In this document: one piece after another, positions 16,582 to 24,991 of the stretch
Layout of the letters: each line of letters begins with the position of its first letter
Position numbering within the stretch: position 1 is the stretch's first letter
Translations under genes and position numbers: made by a program
The notes under the pieces: generated by a model
Databases searched by the model: none
The model's input: only the letters and a program-made list of their open reading frames with translations
What the model was told of the DNA's origin: nothing
Source of the DNA: JAWOLE01 sp963815655
GTDB lineage: Bacteria; Acidobacteriota; Thermoanaerobaculia; UBA5066; Gp7-AA6
Direction of reading: 5' to 3'
DNA length: 64,000 bases
Assembly: GCA_963815655.1 (NCBI GenBank)
Contig: CAWFHK010000001.1
Span: forward strand, 992,001-1,056,000

Positions 16582-18468
16582 TCAGGCGCGAACGGCGGCC
16601 AGCCCGATCGCCGCGCTCGGAGCGCGTCCCCGGATCCAGCGGCGGTACCAGACCTCCAGGTTCAGGAGGAGCCACAGCTTCCCGTGGCGGCGCTGCGTGC
16701 CCGCCTCGACGAGGGTCCGAACGCCTCGCGGGTCGATGACGCCGTCGGCGGCAAGATCGCTCCCCTCGAGGATCCGGAAGGCGGCTTCGCGGCCCTCGCC
16801 CCCCACCCAGCGCTTGAACGGAGGGGAGAAGCCGGACTTGGGCCGCCTCAGGATCGGCTCGGGAATCCACGGGCGGATCGCCTCGCGAAACGCGATCTTC
16901 GTCGCTCCCGGGCGCACGATGCGCCCGGGCGGGAGCGAGAAGGCGTGCTCGACGAGCCGCCGGTCCAGGAGGGGAACGCGGGCCTCGAGGCCCGCGGCCA
17001 TCGTGGAGCGGTCCACGAGCATCAGGTTGTTGTCGGGGAGATAGGTGTGGATGTCCAGGTAGAGGAGCCTCCGGGGCAGCGGCAGGTCCGGCCGGTCGAA
17101 CTTCCGGAAGAGCCAGGCCGCGTCGTCGGGGGCCCGGCCCAGGACGCGCCGCTGCTCCGCCGCGTTGAAGAAACCGCGGACCGGAAAGTAGCGGTCGGGA
17201 AACTCTCCCGCGAGGAGCCGCGCCGATCCTGCCGCCCGGCTCGCGGCCGGGAGCGCCGAGAGAGGCCCGGCGACGGCGCGGTGGGCGGCGGAGAGGACCG
17301 GACCCAGGAACGCGAGCCTCTCCCGGATCGCCTCGTACCGCATCACCGTTTCGTGCCAGCCATACCCGCCGAAGATCTCGTCCCCTCCGTCTCCCGTCAG
17401 AACGACCTTGACGGAGCGCCGCGCGAGGCGGGACAGCTCCAGGACGGCGAGCGCCGTCGAGTCGTACAGCGGCTCGTCGTAGATCTCGGCCGCGCGGTTC
17501 AGGGTCGTGGAGAGATCGCCAACGTCGAGGATCTCTTCCCGGTGCTCCGTCCCGAACGCCTCCGCCGCGACGCGGGCGTATCGGATGTCGTCGAGGTTGC
17601 CGTCCCCGTAGGCGGCCGTGAACGTCGGGAAGGCGCCCCGGATCCGCGGAGCCGCGAGGGAGACGACCGTCGTCGAGTCGAGGCCTCCGGACAGAAACGC
17701 TCCGACCGGAACATCCGACACGAGGTGAGAGGCCACGGCCTCCTCCAGGCGGCAGCGCAGCTCATCGACGTCGTCGCGGACCCGGCCGGGCTCGAGCCTC
17801 CAGAATGGCGTCACTTCGAGACGGCCCGTGCCCGCGTCGTACGTCAGGCGGTGCGCCGGCGGGAGCTTCCGGATTCCACGGAAGATCGAGCGGTCGAAGG
17901 GGACGTAGCCGTACGCGAGAAAGTCCGAGAGCGCGTCCGGGTCGAGGCGCGCGCCGACTCCGGGCATCTGGAGAAGGGCCTTCGGCTCGGAAGCGAACGC
18001 GAGCCCCCCGGGAAGGGGGGCGTAGTAGAGAGGCTTGATCCCGATGCGGTCTCGCGCGAGCAGAAGCGTCCGCTCCCCCTCGTTCCAGAGCGCCAGGGCG
18101 AACATCCCCTCGAGGCGCCCGACGGCGTCCGGGCCCTCCTTGCGCAGCAGGCGGTGCGCGACCTCCCCGTCGCTCTCCGAGACGAAGACCTCTCCGCGAA
18201 ATTCGAGGTCCTCCCGCAACGAGCGGAAGTTGTAGATCTCGCCGTTGTGGATGAAGGCCGAGCGCCCATCGGGCGAGACCGACGGCTCCTCGCCCCGAAA
18301 GGACGGATCCAGGATTGCGAGCCTCCGGTGTCCCAGGATGACCGTGCGGTCCGGACTGGTCCAGGTTCCGCTGCCGTCCGGTCCCCGCCGGTTCAGGGCC
18401 GCGAGCGCGCGGTCCAGCGCCGCCGGATCGACCCCTTCCCGGTCAATACACCCGGCAATTCCGCACAC
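16582..18468 (-). CDS. Asparagine synthetase family amidotransferase, copy 2
   Basis: A 628-residue paralogue of the protein at 11100-13013. It has Cys2 (MCGIAGCID), RRGPDGSG, HNGEIYNFRSL, FLSGGLDST and the shared YLAYGYVPFDR-like segment (FLAYGYVPFDR). Both domains are complete and no key residue is lost, so neither copy looks degenerate. The two copies bracket lpxB and the WlbA/WlbC-like pair, which suggests a local duplication of an amidotransferase that modifies sugars or acceptors made by the block. Housekeeping asparagine synthesis by one copy is the alternative. Confidence 0.88.
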   Translation of the reverse strand: MCGIAGCIDREGVDPAALDRALAALNRRGPDGSGTWTSPDRTVILGHRRLAILDPSFRGEEPSVSPDGRSAFIHNGEIYNFRSLREDLEFRGEVFVSESDGEVAHRLLRKEGPDAVGRLEGMFALALWNEGERTLLLARDRIGIKPLYYAPLPGGLAFASEPKALLQMPGVGARLDPDALSDFLAYGYVPFDRSIFRGIRKLPPAHRLTYDAGTGRLEVTPFWRLEPGRVRDDVDELRCRLEEAVASHLVSDVPVGAFLSGGLDSTTVVSLAAPRIRGAFPTFTAAYGDGNLDDIRYARVAAEAFGTEHREEILDVGDLSTTLNRAAEIYDEPLYDSTALAVLELSRLARRSVKVVLTGDGGDEIFGGYGWHETVMRYEAIRERLAFLGPVLSAAHRAVAGPLSALPAASRAAGSARLLAGEFPDRYFPVRGFFNAAEQRRVLGRAPDDAAWLFRKFDRPDLPLPRRLLYLDIHTYLPDNNLMLVDRSTMAAGLEARVPLLDRRLVEHAFSLPPGRIVRPGATKIAFREAIRPWIPEPILRRPKSGFSPPFKRWVGGEGREAAFRILEGSDLAADGVIDPRGVRTLVEAGTQRRHGKLWLLLNLEVWYRRWIRGRAPSAAIGLAAVRA

Positions 18469-18478
18469 GTCCTAGCCG

Positions 18479-18562
18479 GGAGGCGGCACTCGGTGGGCGG
18501 TGGGCGAGCCCGAACCCGGTCGGGAGCGTCGCCTCCCGCCTTCCGCCTCCCGCCTCCCGTCC
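18479..18562. repeat. Heptamer-repeat dyad (GCCTCCC class)
   Basis: The left arm (18479-18510) has GGTGGGC units. The right arm (18529-18562) is GCCTCCC/GCCTTCC/GCCTCCC/GCCTCCC in exact 7-bp phase. It fills the gap between the small membrane protein stop and asnB copy 2. Confidence 0.8.
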
Positions 18563-18563
18563 T

Positions 18564-18761
18564 TCACGAAGGGAACGGATACATGAGCCAGGCCACGGCG
18601 AGCGCTCCCACGACGAGAGCCAGGAACAGCTTGACGAAGAGCGCCACCCGCTCCCGCCTTTCGTTGCGCCACAGGAGCGCGAAGAAGAGGGAGATGAGCA
18701 GCGCGTAGATCGTCATGATCACAAAGTGATCGGCCGGGACGAGCAGGGCGAGCGCCGTCAC
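18564..18761 (-). CDS. Small two-helix membrane protein
   Basis: A 65-residue protein made almost entirely of two hydrophobic helices separated by a charged turn (WRNERRERVALFV). No family recognised. It overlaps the upstream membrane protein gene by 4 bp (ATGA), which supports it as a real gene. Function unknown. Confidence 0.7.
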   Translation of the reverse strand: MTALALLVPADHFVIMTIYALLISLFFALLWRNERRERVALFVKLFLALVVGALAVAWLMYPFPS

Positions 18762-19189
18762 GGCTTTCTCCCGACCGCGATGTCGTAGGCGTCGAGCATC
18801 AGCAGGAGGTTCATGAGACCGGCCGTCAGGAGATAGGCGCAGCCGTACTCGTAGGTCACCGCGAGGATCGATCCGTTGGGGTTCGTCGAAAGGAAGCGGG
18901 CCGCGAGATTCAGGAGGCCGGCGCCGTACACCGCGAACGTGGCGAGGATCGTGAGGGGCTGTCCGGGCTCGGGCGAATAGAGGCGCCCCTGGAAAGAGAG
19001 GCCGAGCAGGAACGTCGCGGTGACGATCGCGGCATAGAGCACCGCCGTCCGCGTCCGCCTGAGATAAAGGTGACCGAGCCCCGGGAAGACCCAGGCCAGG
19101 GCCGCGGCCGCCAGGGCCTTCGCCGTGCTCCCCGTCGCCGGCGGCGGCTCCGGCGCGGGGGCCGGCGGCATGCCGGCGAACTCGCTCAT
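18758..19189 (-). CDS. Multi-pass membrane protein (DUF6677-like)
   Basis: A 143-residue protein with a Pro/Ala-rich N-terminus and about four hydrophobic segments. The segment AWVFPGLGHLYLRRTR resembles small membrane proteins of the DUF6677 type; that name is from memory of the family and not certain. The conserved-looking end YEYGCAYLLTAGLMNLLLML suggests a functional helix pair. It overlaps the HIT gene and the downstream 65-residue gene by 4 bp each, so the three are probably one operon. No function can be given. Confidence 0.68.
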   Translation of the reverse strand: MSEFAGMPPAPAPEPPPATGSTAKALAAAALAWVFPGLGHLYLRRTRTAVLYAAIVTATFLLGLSFQGRLYSPEPGQPLTILATFAVYGAGLLNLAARFLSTNPNGSILAVTYEYGCAYLLTAGLMNLLLMLDAYDIAVGRKP

Positions 19190-19677
19190 GGGTTGACCTC
19201 GGCGAAGAGAGGGCGGAGCCGTGCGAGCGTCGCCGGCAGCTCCTCGGGCACGATCCGCATTCCCGCGGTGACGGTCATGAAATTCGTATCTCCCTTCCAG
19301 CGCGGAACGACGTGGACGTGGTAGTGGCCGGCGACGCCGGCGCCGGCCGCCGCGCCGAAGTTGATGCCGACGTTCAGGCCGTCGGTATGGTAGGTGGAGA
19401 CGAGGATCCGCTCCGCGCGGGCGATCGTCTCGATGAGCTCCCGCAGGGTCTCCGCGTCCGAGCTCGACAGCCAGGCGTCGTGGCGATACGGCGCCACCAT
19501 CACGTGGCCGTTGGTATAGGGGTAGCGGTTCAGGAGCACGAAGACCCTCTCGCCGCGGAAGACGACGAGCGATTCGCCTTCGTCGGCCGACGCCGCGGCC
19601 TCGCAGAAGATGCAGCCGCCCGTTTTGTCAGCCACCAGGTACTCGTAGCGCCAGGGAGCGAAGAGGACGTCCGGCAT
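19186..19677 (-). CDS. HIT family nucleotide hydrolase/phosphorylase
   Basis: A 163-residue histidine-triad protein, Ap4A phosphorylase-like branch. The catalytic triad reads HYHVHVVPRW and is followed by KGDTNFM, typical of this branch. The N-terminal MPDVLFAPWRYEYL and the CIFCEAA cysteine pair also fit. Members cleave dinucleoside polyphosphates or nucleotide adducts. It sits 16 bp downstream of an HU gene. Confidence 0.9.
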   Translation of the reverse strand: MPDVLFAPWRYEYLVADKTGGCIFCEAAASADEGESLVVFRGERVFVLLNRYPYTNGHVMVAPYRHDAWLSSSDAETLRELIETIARAERILVSTYHTDGLNVGINFGAAAGAGVAGHYHVHVVPRWKGDTNFMTVTAGMRIVPEELPATLARLRPLFAEVNP

Positions 19678-19693
19678 GTCCGGATTTGCGGCC

Positions 19694-19969
19694 CTAGCGA
19701 TTGATGAGCTCCTTCAGTTCCTTGCCCGGCTTGAAATAGGGGATCTTCTTGGCGGGCACCGCCACCTTGACTCCCGTCTTGGGGTTGCGTCCCATCCGCG
19801 CACCCCGATCCCGGAGGCGGAACGAGCCGAACCCGCGCAGCTCGATCTTCTCCCCTTCCCTCAGGGAGCGCACGATCGCGTCGAAAACGGTGTCCACGAT
19901 GGCCTCGGCCTGCTTCTTCGTGACGTCCGTCGCCGCCGCGACCCGCTCGATCAACTCGGCTTTCGTCAT
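19694..19969 (-). CDS. HU/IHF family DNA-binding protein, copy 1
   Basis: A 91-residue nucleoid protein that bends DNA as a dimer. It has MTKAELIERVA, the ELRGFGSF core and the beta-arm signature GRNPKTGVKV. Longer starts (GTG 19984, ATG 19978) exist, but ATG 19969 gives the family N-terminus and has a GGAG site nine bases upstream. A small hairpin (19986-20000) lies just upstream. Position after rpsA matches the rpsA-ihfB order of many bacteria, so it may act as an IHF-beta-like subunit. Confidence 0.92.
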   Translation of the reverse strand: MTKAELIERVAAATDVTKKQAEAIVDTVFDAIVRSLREGEKIELRGFGSFRLRDRGARMGRNPKTGVKVAVPAKKIPYFKPGKELKELINR

Positions 19970-19985
19970 CGCACCCATCTCCACG

Positions 19986-20000
19986 CCCCGCGAGGCGGGG
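19986..20000 (-). promoter_or_regulatory. Short GC hairpin between rpsA and HU
   Basis: A perfect 6-bp stem CCCCGC/GCGGGG with a GAG loop lies between the rpsA stop and the HU ribosome-binding site. It has no U-tract. It may attenuate read-through or shield the HU leader; this is inference. Confidence 0.35.
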
Positions 20001-20021
20001 ACTCGATCACTGCCCGAGGGA

Positions 20022-21854
20022 TTACGTTTCGGAGCCCGCGCTCTTGGCCTTCTTGCGCGTCCGCTTCTTCTTCGCGGCGGGCTCCGCTGCCGGTTCCGAC
20101 GGTTCCGCCGGCGCCTCGGCCGGAGCAGCCGCGGACACAGCCGGCGCCTCCGGCGGTGCCGTCTCGGGCTCGGGGGCGGAGGCCTCCGCCACGGGTTCCG
20201 GCTCGGGGCTCGCCTCGAGGTTCGACGCGGACAGCCCGACCTTCATCTCGGCGTCGTCGATGCGGAGGATGCGGGCGCGAACCGGATCCCCTTCCTTGAA
20301 GTGATCCTGCGGTTTCTCGCCGCGCGGCAGCCCCGTCTCCGAGACGTGCATCAGACCCTCGACGAGACCCTCGATCTGGACGAAGACTCCGAAGTCAGCC
20401 AGGCGCGTCACGGTCCCGTCGACGAGGTCTCCCGGCTGGTGCTTCTGCTTGAACGTCTGCCAGTCGTTGGGTTGGAATTCCTTGATCGAGAGAGAGATCC
20501 GGCGGTTCTCCTGGTCGATCGACGTGATGATCGCCTGGACGTCGTCGCCCTTCTTCAGAACTTCGGAAGGATGCTTGATGCGCCGAGTCCACGACATATC
20601 GGAAACGTGGACAAGGCCGTCCACGCCCTCCTCGATCTCGACGAACGCGCCGAAGTCCGTCAGGTTTCGGACCTTGCCGGAAACCGAGTCGCCGACCTTG
20701 TATTTCGCCAGGACGCCTTCCCACGGATCGGGCAGCGTGTCCTTGAGCGACAGGGAGATCCGGCGGGAATCGCGATTCACATCCGACACGATCGCCTCGA
20801 CCGTGTCCCCGGGCGAGACGACCTTCGCGGGATTCTTGACCTTCTTCGACCAGGACATCTCCGACACGTGGACGAGCCCCTCGACGCCCTCCTCGAGCTC
20901 GACGAACGCGCCGTAATCGGTGACATTGGTGATGCGGCCGGTGACCCGCGACCCGGGCGGATACCGGTCGGGCACGTGCGTCCACGGGTCCTCTGTCAGC
21001 TGCTTGGTGCCGAGCGACACGCGCTCGGTCTCGCGGTCGAACTTCAGAACGACGACGTCGATCTCGTCTCCGACCTTCACGATGTCGGAGGGGTGGTTGA
21101 CGCGGCCCCACGACATGTCGGTAACGTGGAGGAGGCCGTCGAGACCGCCGAGGTCCACGAAGGCGCCGTAGTCGGTCAGGTTCTTGACGGTGCCCCGCAG
21201 GACGCGTCCCTCTTCCAGCAGCTGCAGCGTCTCCCGCTTCTTCGCTTCCTGCTCGATCTCGACGACGGCCTTGCGCGACAGGACGATGTTGCCGCGCTTC
21301 TTGTCGACCGAGATCACCTTGAAATCGAGGTCCCGGCCGCGCAGCGACTCCAGGTTCTTCACCGGCTTGACGTCCACGAGCGAGCCGGGCAGGAAGGCCT
21401 TGACGCCGATGTCCACGGCGAGGCCCCCCTTGATCCGATCGATCACGCGGCCCCGCACGGTCGAGCCGGAACGGTAGGACTTCTCCACTTCGTCCCACAC
21501 CTTCATCTTCTCGGCCTTGTCCTTGGAGAGGACGACGTAGCCGTTCTGATCTTCGGTGCGTTCCAGAAGCACGTCCACCGCGTCTCCGGGCTTGACCAGG
21601 ACGTGCCCGGCGAAGTCCGTGAACTCGGCGACGGGGATGATTCCCTCCGACTTGTATCCGATGTCCACGATCACCTCGGACGGCGTGACCGTCAGGACGC
21701 GCCCGCGGATGATCTGGCCTTCCTGGAGATTCTTGAAGGAGTTCTCGTATTGGGCAAGCAGGTGCTCGTACTCCTGGGCCGTCAGCTCCTGCTCTTCGGT
21801 TTCGGTCTGCATCGGTTCGGCTCGCCGGCCTCCTTTGTCGTTTTCTCCCGTCAT
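20022..21854 (-). CDS. rpsA: 30S ribosomal protein S1
   Basis: A 610-residue S1 with six S1 RNA-binding repeats; GRV/GxVKNLTDYGAFVDL and GLVHVSEMSW-type blocks recur through the protein. It tethers mRNA to the 30S subunit. An Ala/Pro/Glu-rich spacer and a lysine-rich tail (KKKRTRKKAK) follow the last repeat. The start could be ATG 21854 or ATG 21812; neither has an ideally spaced ribosome-binding site. A promoter is visible upstream, inside the end of cmk. Order cmk-rpsA-HU is widely conserved. Confidence 0.94.
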   Translation of the reverse strand: MTGENDKGGRRAEPMQTETEEQELTAQEYEHLLAQYENSFKNLQEGQIIRGRVLTVTPSEVIVDIGYKSEGIIPVAEFTDFAGHVLVKPGDAVDVLLERTEDQNGYVVLSKDKAEKMKVWDEVEKSYRSGSTVRGRVIDRIKGGLAVDIGVKAFLPGSLVDVKPVKNLESLRGRDLDFKVISVDKKRGNIVLSRKAVVEIEQEAKKRETLQLLEEGRVLRGTVKNLTDYGAFVDLGGLDGLLHVTDMSWGRVNHPSDIVKVGDEIDVVVLKFDRETERVSLGTKQLTEDPWTHVPDRYPPGSRVTGRITNVTDYGAFVELEEGVEGLVHVSEMSWSKKVKNPAKVVSPGDTVEAIVSDVNRDSRRISLSLKDTLPDPWEGVLAKYKVGDSVSGKVRNLTDFGAFVEIEEGVDGLVHVSDMSWTRRIKHPSEVLKKGDDVQAIITSIDQENRRISLSIKEFQPNDWQTFKQKHQPGDLVDGTVTRLADFGVFVQIEGLVEGLMHVSETGLPRGEKPQDHFKEGDPVRARILRIDDAEMKVGLSASNLEASPEPEPVAEASAPEPETAPPEAPAVSAAAPAEAPAEPSEPAAEPAAKKKRTRKKAKSAGSET

Positions 21855-21899
21855 GAAAAAGGGACTACCCCCTCATAAGTATTTGATACCGAAAAATAT

Positions 21900-21930
21900 A
21901 GTGTATGTTGACGCTCGGCTTTGAGTCAAC
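21900..21930 (-). promoter_or_regulatory. Sigma-70-type promoter for rpsA with overlapping inverted repeat
   Basis: On the minus strand a TTGACT -35 (21929-21924) is followed after 18 bp by a TACACT -10 (21905-21900) in an AT-rich patch unusual for this genome. A 6-bp inverted repeat GTTGAC/GTCAAC (21930-21925 and 21911-21906) covers the -35 and spacer and could be an operator. The -35 overlaps the last codons of cmk. Confidence 0.55.
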
Positions 21931-22591
21931 TCGCGCCGAGCACGCGGCGCTCGATATCGGAGGCAACCTCGGAGGCCTCGAGCCCCGTCGAGTCCACGAC
22001 GACATAGGTCTCGTCGTGGGTCAGGGGGGAGTCCCGGCGGGTCCGATCGTCCCTGTCGCGCCGCTCCATTTCGGCCAGGACCTCCTCATAGGGCTGGGGG
22101 GAGCCCCGATCGGCGAGCTCGGCGGCGCGGCGTCGGGCGCGGATCTCCGGGGAGGCCGTCAGAAAGAATTTGTGGGGCGTGTCCGGGAAGACCTTGGTCC
22201 CGATGTCCCTCCCCTCCATGACCCCTCCCCGCTCGGCCGCGAGGCGGCGCTGCAGGGTAACGAGGCGCCGTCGGACCCCGGGGATCGCGGAGACGGCCGA
22301 GGCGTATCGCGAGATCTCCGGCTCCCGGATCGAGCCGGTGACCTCCCGGCCGTTGACGAAGACCCGCACCTCTCCCCCGGAGGTCTCGATTTCGATCGAG
22401 AGCGATTCCGCGAGGCGCTCGACCTCGCCGGCGTCGGCGATCGGGAGGCCGATGCCCTTCTCCCGCGCGGCGACCCCGACCGCCCGGTACATGGCGCCGG
22501 TGTCGATGTACGGAACACCGAGCCGCGCGGCGAGCATCCTCGCGACGGTCGACTTCCCCGCCGCGGACGGACCGTCGATCGCGACGATCAC
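21926..22591 (-). CDS. cmk: Cytidylate kinase
   Basis: A 221-residue CMP/dCMP kinase. The P-loop is DGPSAAGKST near residue 6, followed by YIDTGAMYRA and the GRDIGTKVFPD block of the active site. Start is GTG at 22591, eight bases after the rluB stop. Full length for the family. Confidence 0.95.
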   Translation of the reverse strand: MIVAIDGPSAAGKSTVARMLAARLGVPYIDTGAMYRAVGVAAREKGIGLPIADAGEVERLAESLSIEIETSGGEVRVFVNGREVTGSIREPEISRYASAVSAIPGVRRRLVTLQRRLAAERGGVMEGRDIGTKVFPDTPHKFFLTASPEIRARRRAAELADRGSPQPYEEVLAEMERRDRDDRTRRDSPLTHDETYVVVDSTGLEASEVASDIERRVLGAS

Positions 22592-22599
22592 CGGCGAGC

Positions 22600-23391
22600 T
22601 CAGGACCCGCTCTCCCCGCGCCGGGCAACCGCCGATTCCCCCGGCCGCACGCTCCTTTTCAGGAGATCCACCTCGTGCGGCGACAGGCTTCGATAGGCTC
22701 CGGCCGGCAGCCGCTCGTCACGGACGGGCCCGATGGCGATCCGCTTGAGCTTCGAGACCGGGTGCCCGATCAGCTCGAACATGCGGCGGATCTGCCGGTT
22801 TCGGCCCTCCGTGAGAACCACGCGGAACCACGAGTTCCCCTCCGCGCCGCGGCCCGTCGTCGCGACGCGCTCGATCGTGGACGGGCGCGTGCGGCGTCCC
22901 TCGAGCGAGATCCCTCGCCGCAGCCGATCGAGGTCCTTCTCGTCGGGTCGTCCCGAGACCTTGACCCGGTATTCCTTGGGGCAGCCGGCCGAGGGGCTCG
23001 TCAGGTCCCGCGCGAGGTCGCCGTCGTCGGTCAGCAGGAGCAGGCCCTCGGTCTGCACGTCCAACCGACCGACCGGCTTGATCCCCCGCCGCAGGCCGCC
23101 CGGCAGGAGATCCAGGACCGTATCGCGGCTCTGAGGGTCCGAGACGGTCGTGACATAGCCCCGCGGCTTGTTCAAGAGGATGTAGGTCTTGGGACCCGCC
23201 GGCGGGCGAACGCGCTTCTCGTCCAGGCGCACGGCGTCCTTGACCGGGTCCGCCCGGTCTCCCAGCTTCGCGACGCGCCCGTTGATGAAGACCCGGCCCT
23301 CCCGGATCCATTCCTCCGCCTCCCGGCGGGACCCGAGCCCGGCCTGCGCCAGGATCTTCTGCACCCGCACGGGAACCGGCGTCGGTCTCAC
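22600..23391 (-). CDS. rluB: rRNA pseudouridine synthase, RsuA/RluB family
   Basis: A 263-residue enzyme with an N-terminal S4 RNA-binding domain (VQKILAQAGLGSRREAEEWI) and the catalytic motif GRLDVQTEGLLLLTDDGDLA containing the active Asp. It isomerises a uridine in 23S rRNA by family assignment. Start GTG 23391 overlaps the scpB stop by 4 bp (GTGA). The scpA-scpB-rluB-cmk order is standard. Confidence 0.92.
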   Translation of the reverse strand: MRPTPVPVRVQKILAQAGLGSRREAEEWIREGRVFINGRVAKLGDRADPVKDAVRLDEKRVRPPAGPKTYILLNKPRGYVTTVSDPQSRDTVLDLLPGGLRRGIKPVGRLDVQTEGLLLLTDDGDLARDLTSPSAGCPKEYRVKVSGRPDEKDLDRLRRGISLEGRRTRPSTIERVATTGRGAEGNSWFRVVLTEGRNRQIRRMFELIGHPVSKLKRIAIGPVRDERLPAGAYRSLSPHEVDLLKRSVRPGESAVARRGESGS

Positions 23392-24104
23392 GAATCCTCG
23401 TCCTCGTCGTCGCTGTCTTCGCCGTTCTCGCGGCCTTCGTCGTCCTCGTCGTCCTCGTCCGGCTCCAGGGCCCTCACCGGGTCCGGCATCGGCTCCGGCG
23501 GCAGCGGGTCCGCAACGGTCGCGGCCATGTCCTCGGCCAGCTCCTCCGGACGCGGGAGCTCCTCGATCTCCTTCAGACCGAACCGCACCAGGAACTCCGG
23601 CGTCGTGCGATAGAGGAACGGAGTCCCCACGACGGCCTTGCGACCGGCCGTGGTGATGAGCTTCTTCTCGAAGAGGGTGTTGACCACGCTCGCGGAGTTG
23701 ACTCCGCGCACCTCCTGGATCTCCGGCAGCGTGATCGGCTGCCGGTAGGCGATGATCGCGAGCGTCTCCAGGGCGGCCAGAGAGAGGCGGCTGCGTTCGC
23801 TGACCTCGTGGTACTTGCGCAGCATCGAGTCGAACTCCGGCCGCGTGACGTAGCGCCATCCTCCGGCCACGAGCTCCATCCGGATCCCGCGCTCGGGCGC
23901 CTCCGCGTCCTGCCGCAGCGCTTCGAGAGCCTCCGAGACCGCCTCGCGCGTCGCCTCGAGGGCGTCCTCGATCTCCCTCTCCGGGACCGGCCGCGGCGAG
24001 GAGAAGAGCAGGGCCTCGAGTCCCGCGCGGATCTTCGTCCAGCGCGTCTCGCGAGGGCGCGGCGGTTGAGTCTCGCCCGCGGGGTTCGTCGGTTCTTCGG
24101 TCAT
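23388..24104 (-). CDS. scpB: Segregation and condensation protein B
   Basis: A 238-residue kleisin-interacting subunit of the SMC complex, built of two winged-helix domains (EALLFSSPRPV; LETLAIIAYRQPITLPEIQEVRGV). An acidic Asp/Glu tail of about 30 residues ends the protein. It is separated from scpA by a heptamer-repeat dyad rather than overlapping it as in many genomes. Confidence 0.93.
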   Translation of the reverse strand: MTEEPTNPAGETQPPRPRETRWTKIRAGLEALLFSSPRPVPEREIEDALEATREAVSEALEALRQDAEAPERGIRMELVAGGWRYVTRPEFDSMLRKYHEVSERSRLSLAALETLAIIAYRQPITLPEIQEVRGVNSASVVNTLFEKKLITTAGRKAVVGTPFLYRTTPEFLVRFGLKEIEELPRPEELAEDMAATVADPLPPEPMPDPVRALEPDEDDEDDEGRENGEDSDDEDEDS

Positions 24105-24112
24105 CGTCCCTG

Positions 24113-24198
24113 TTCTTGTTTCCGGTTTCCGGTTTCAGGTTTCAGGAGGCTGTCCCTGGGGCTTCCTGAACCCTGGAACCTGAAACTTGAAACCTACC
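24113..24198. repeat. Heptamer-repeat dyad (TTTCAGG class) between scpA and scpB
   Basis: The left arm (24117-24150) is TTTCCGG/TTTCCGG/TTTCAGG/TTTCAGG. The right arm (24161-24195) is CCTGAAC/CCTGGAA/CCTGAAA/CTTGAAA-like. The arms are complementary around an 11-bp loop. It begins at the scpA stop and ends before the scpB start, within what is normally one tight operon. Confidence 0.88.
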
Positions 24199-24961
24199 TA
24201 TAAGTATCCCGCACCTGCTCGGTGGAGAACGGCACGTCCGTGCGGGTCGCGTGGATCTCCCCGAAGGGCGCCGGCTGGAACACCCGCACCACACCGAGCC
24301 GGATGAGCTCCAGGGTCGCGAGAAACGCGGTCACCGCCTCGGCCCGGTAGCGCATCGTCCCCAGGAAATCGAGGAGGGAGAGGGTGCGCTCCGAGTCCAG
24401 CCTTCCGAGCAGCTCCTCCATCTTCTCGCGGACGGAGAAGCGAAGATGGTGGATCTCCATGGCCGCCGGGTGGCCGAGCCTGTACCGCTCGGTGACCTTG
24501 CGGAAGCCTTCGATCAGGTCGAAGAGCGAGACTTCCATCGTGACGTTCTCGCCGTCCTTGGGGAGCTGCATCTCCGGACGGGGCCAGAGCCCGGCGCGGA
24601 GGGAGTCGATCTCGTGGAGCGACTCGGCCATCCTCTTGAAGCGCTCGTACTCGAGCAGGCGCCGCGCGAGGTCGTGGCGCGGATCTTCCTCCGGCGCCCC
24701 CGGGGGACGCGGCAGGAGCATCCGCGACTTGATGTAGATCAACTCGGCCGCGAGCGCGACGTACTCCGACGCGACGTCGAGGTCGAGCTCCTGCATCGCG
24801 TCCAGATACGCCGTGTACTGTTCCGTGATCTTCGCGATCGGGATGTCGGTGATCGACACCTGGTTGACGCGGATCAGGTGCAGCAGGAGGTCGAGCGGCC
24901 CGGAGAACGCCGCCGTCGCGACCGGGGGAAGGGCGCTCGGCTCCGCCTCGTTGTCGGCCAT
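24194..24961 (-). CDS. scpA: Segregation and condensation protein A
   Basis: A 255-residue kleisin of the SMC-ScpAB complex. The N-terminal SGPLDLLLHLIRVNQVSITDIPIA block and the AAELIYIKSRMLLP block are characteristic. ATG 24961 is preferred; an upstream TTG at 24973 would add four residues. It lies 31 bp downstream of the M50 protease gene. Confidence 0.93.
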   Translation of the reverse strand: MADNEAEPSALPPVATAAFSGPLDLLLHLIRVNQVSITDIPIAKITEQYTAYLDAMQELDLDVASEYVALAAELIYIKSRMLLPRPPGAPEEDPRHDLARRLLEYERFKRMAESLHEIDSLRAGLWPRPEMQLPKDGENVTMEVSLFDLIEGFRKVTERYRLGHPAAMEIHHLRFSVREKMEELLGRLDSERTLSLLDFLGTMRYRAEAVTAFLATLELIRLGVVRVFQPAPFGEIHATRTDVPFSTEQVRDTYR

Positions 24962-24991
24962 CAGAGGTCGCAACTCACGGTTCGCGAAGCC

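Noticed and set aside
16582..18468. asnB copy 2 as a decaying duplicate
   Set aside because: Cys2, the PP-loop and all blocks are intact with no frameshift, so there is no sign of pseudogenisation.
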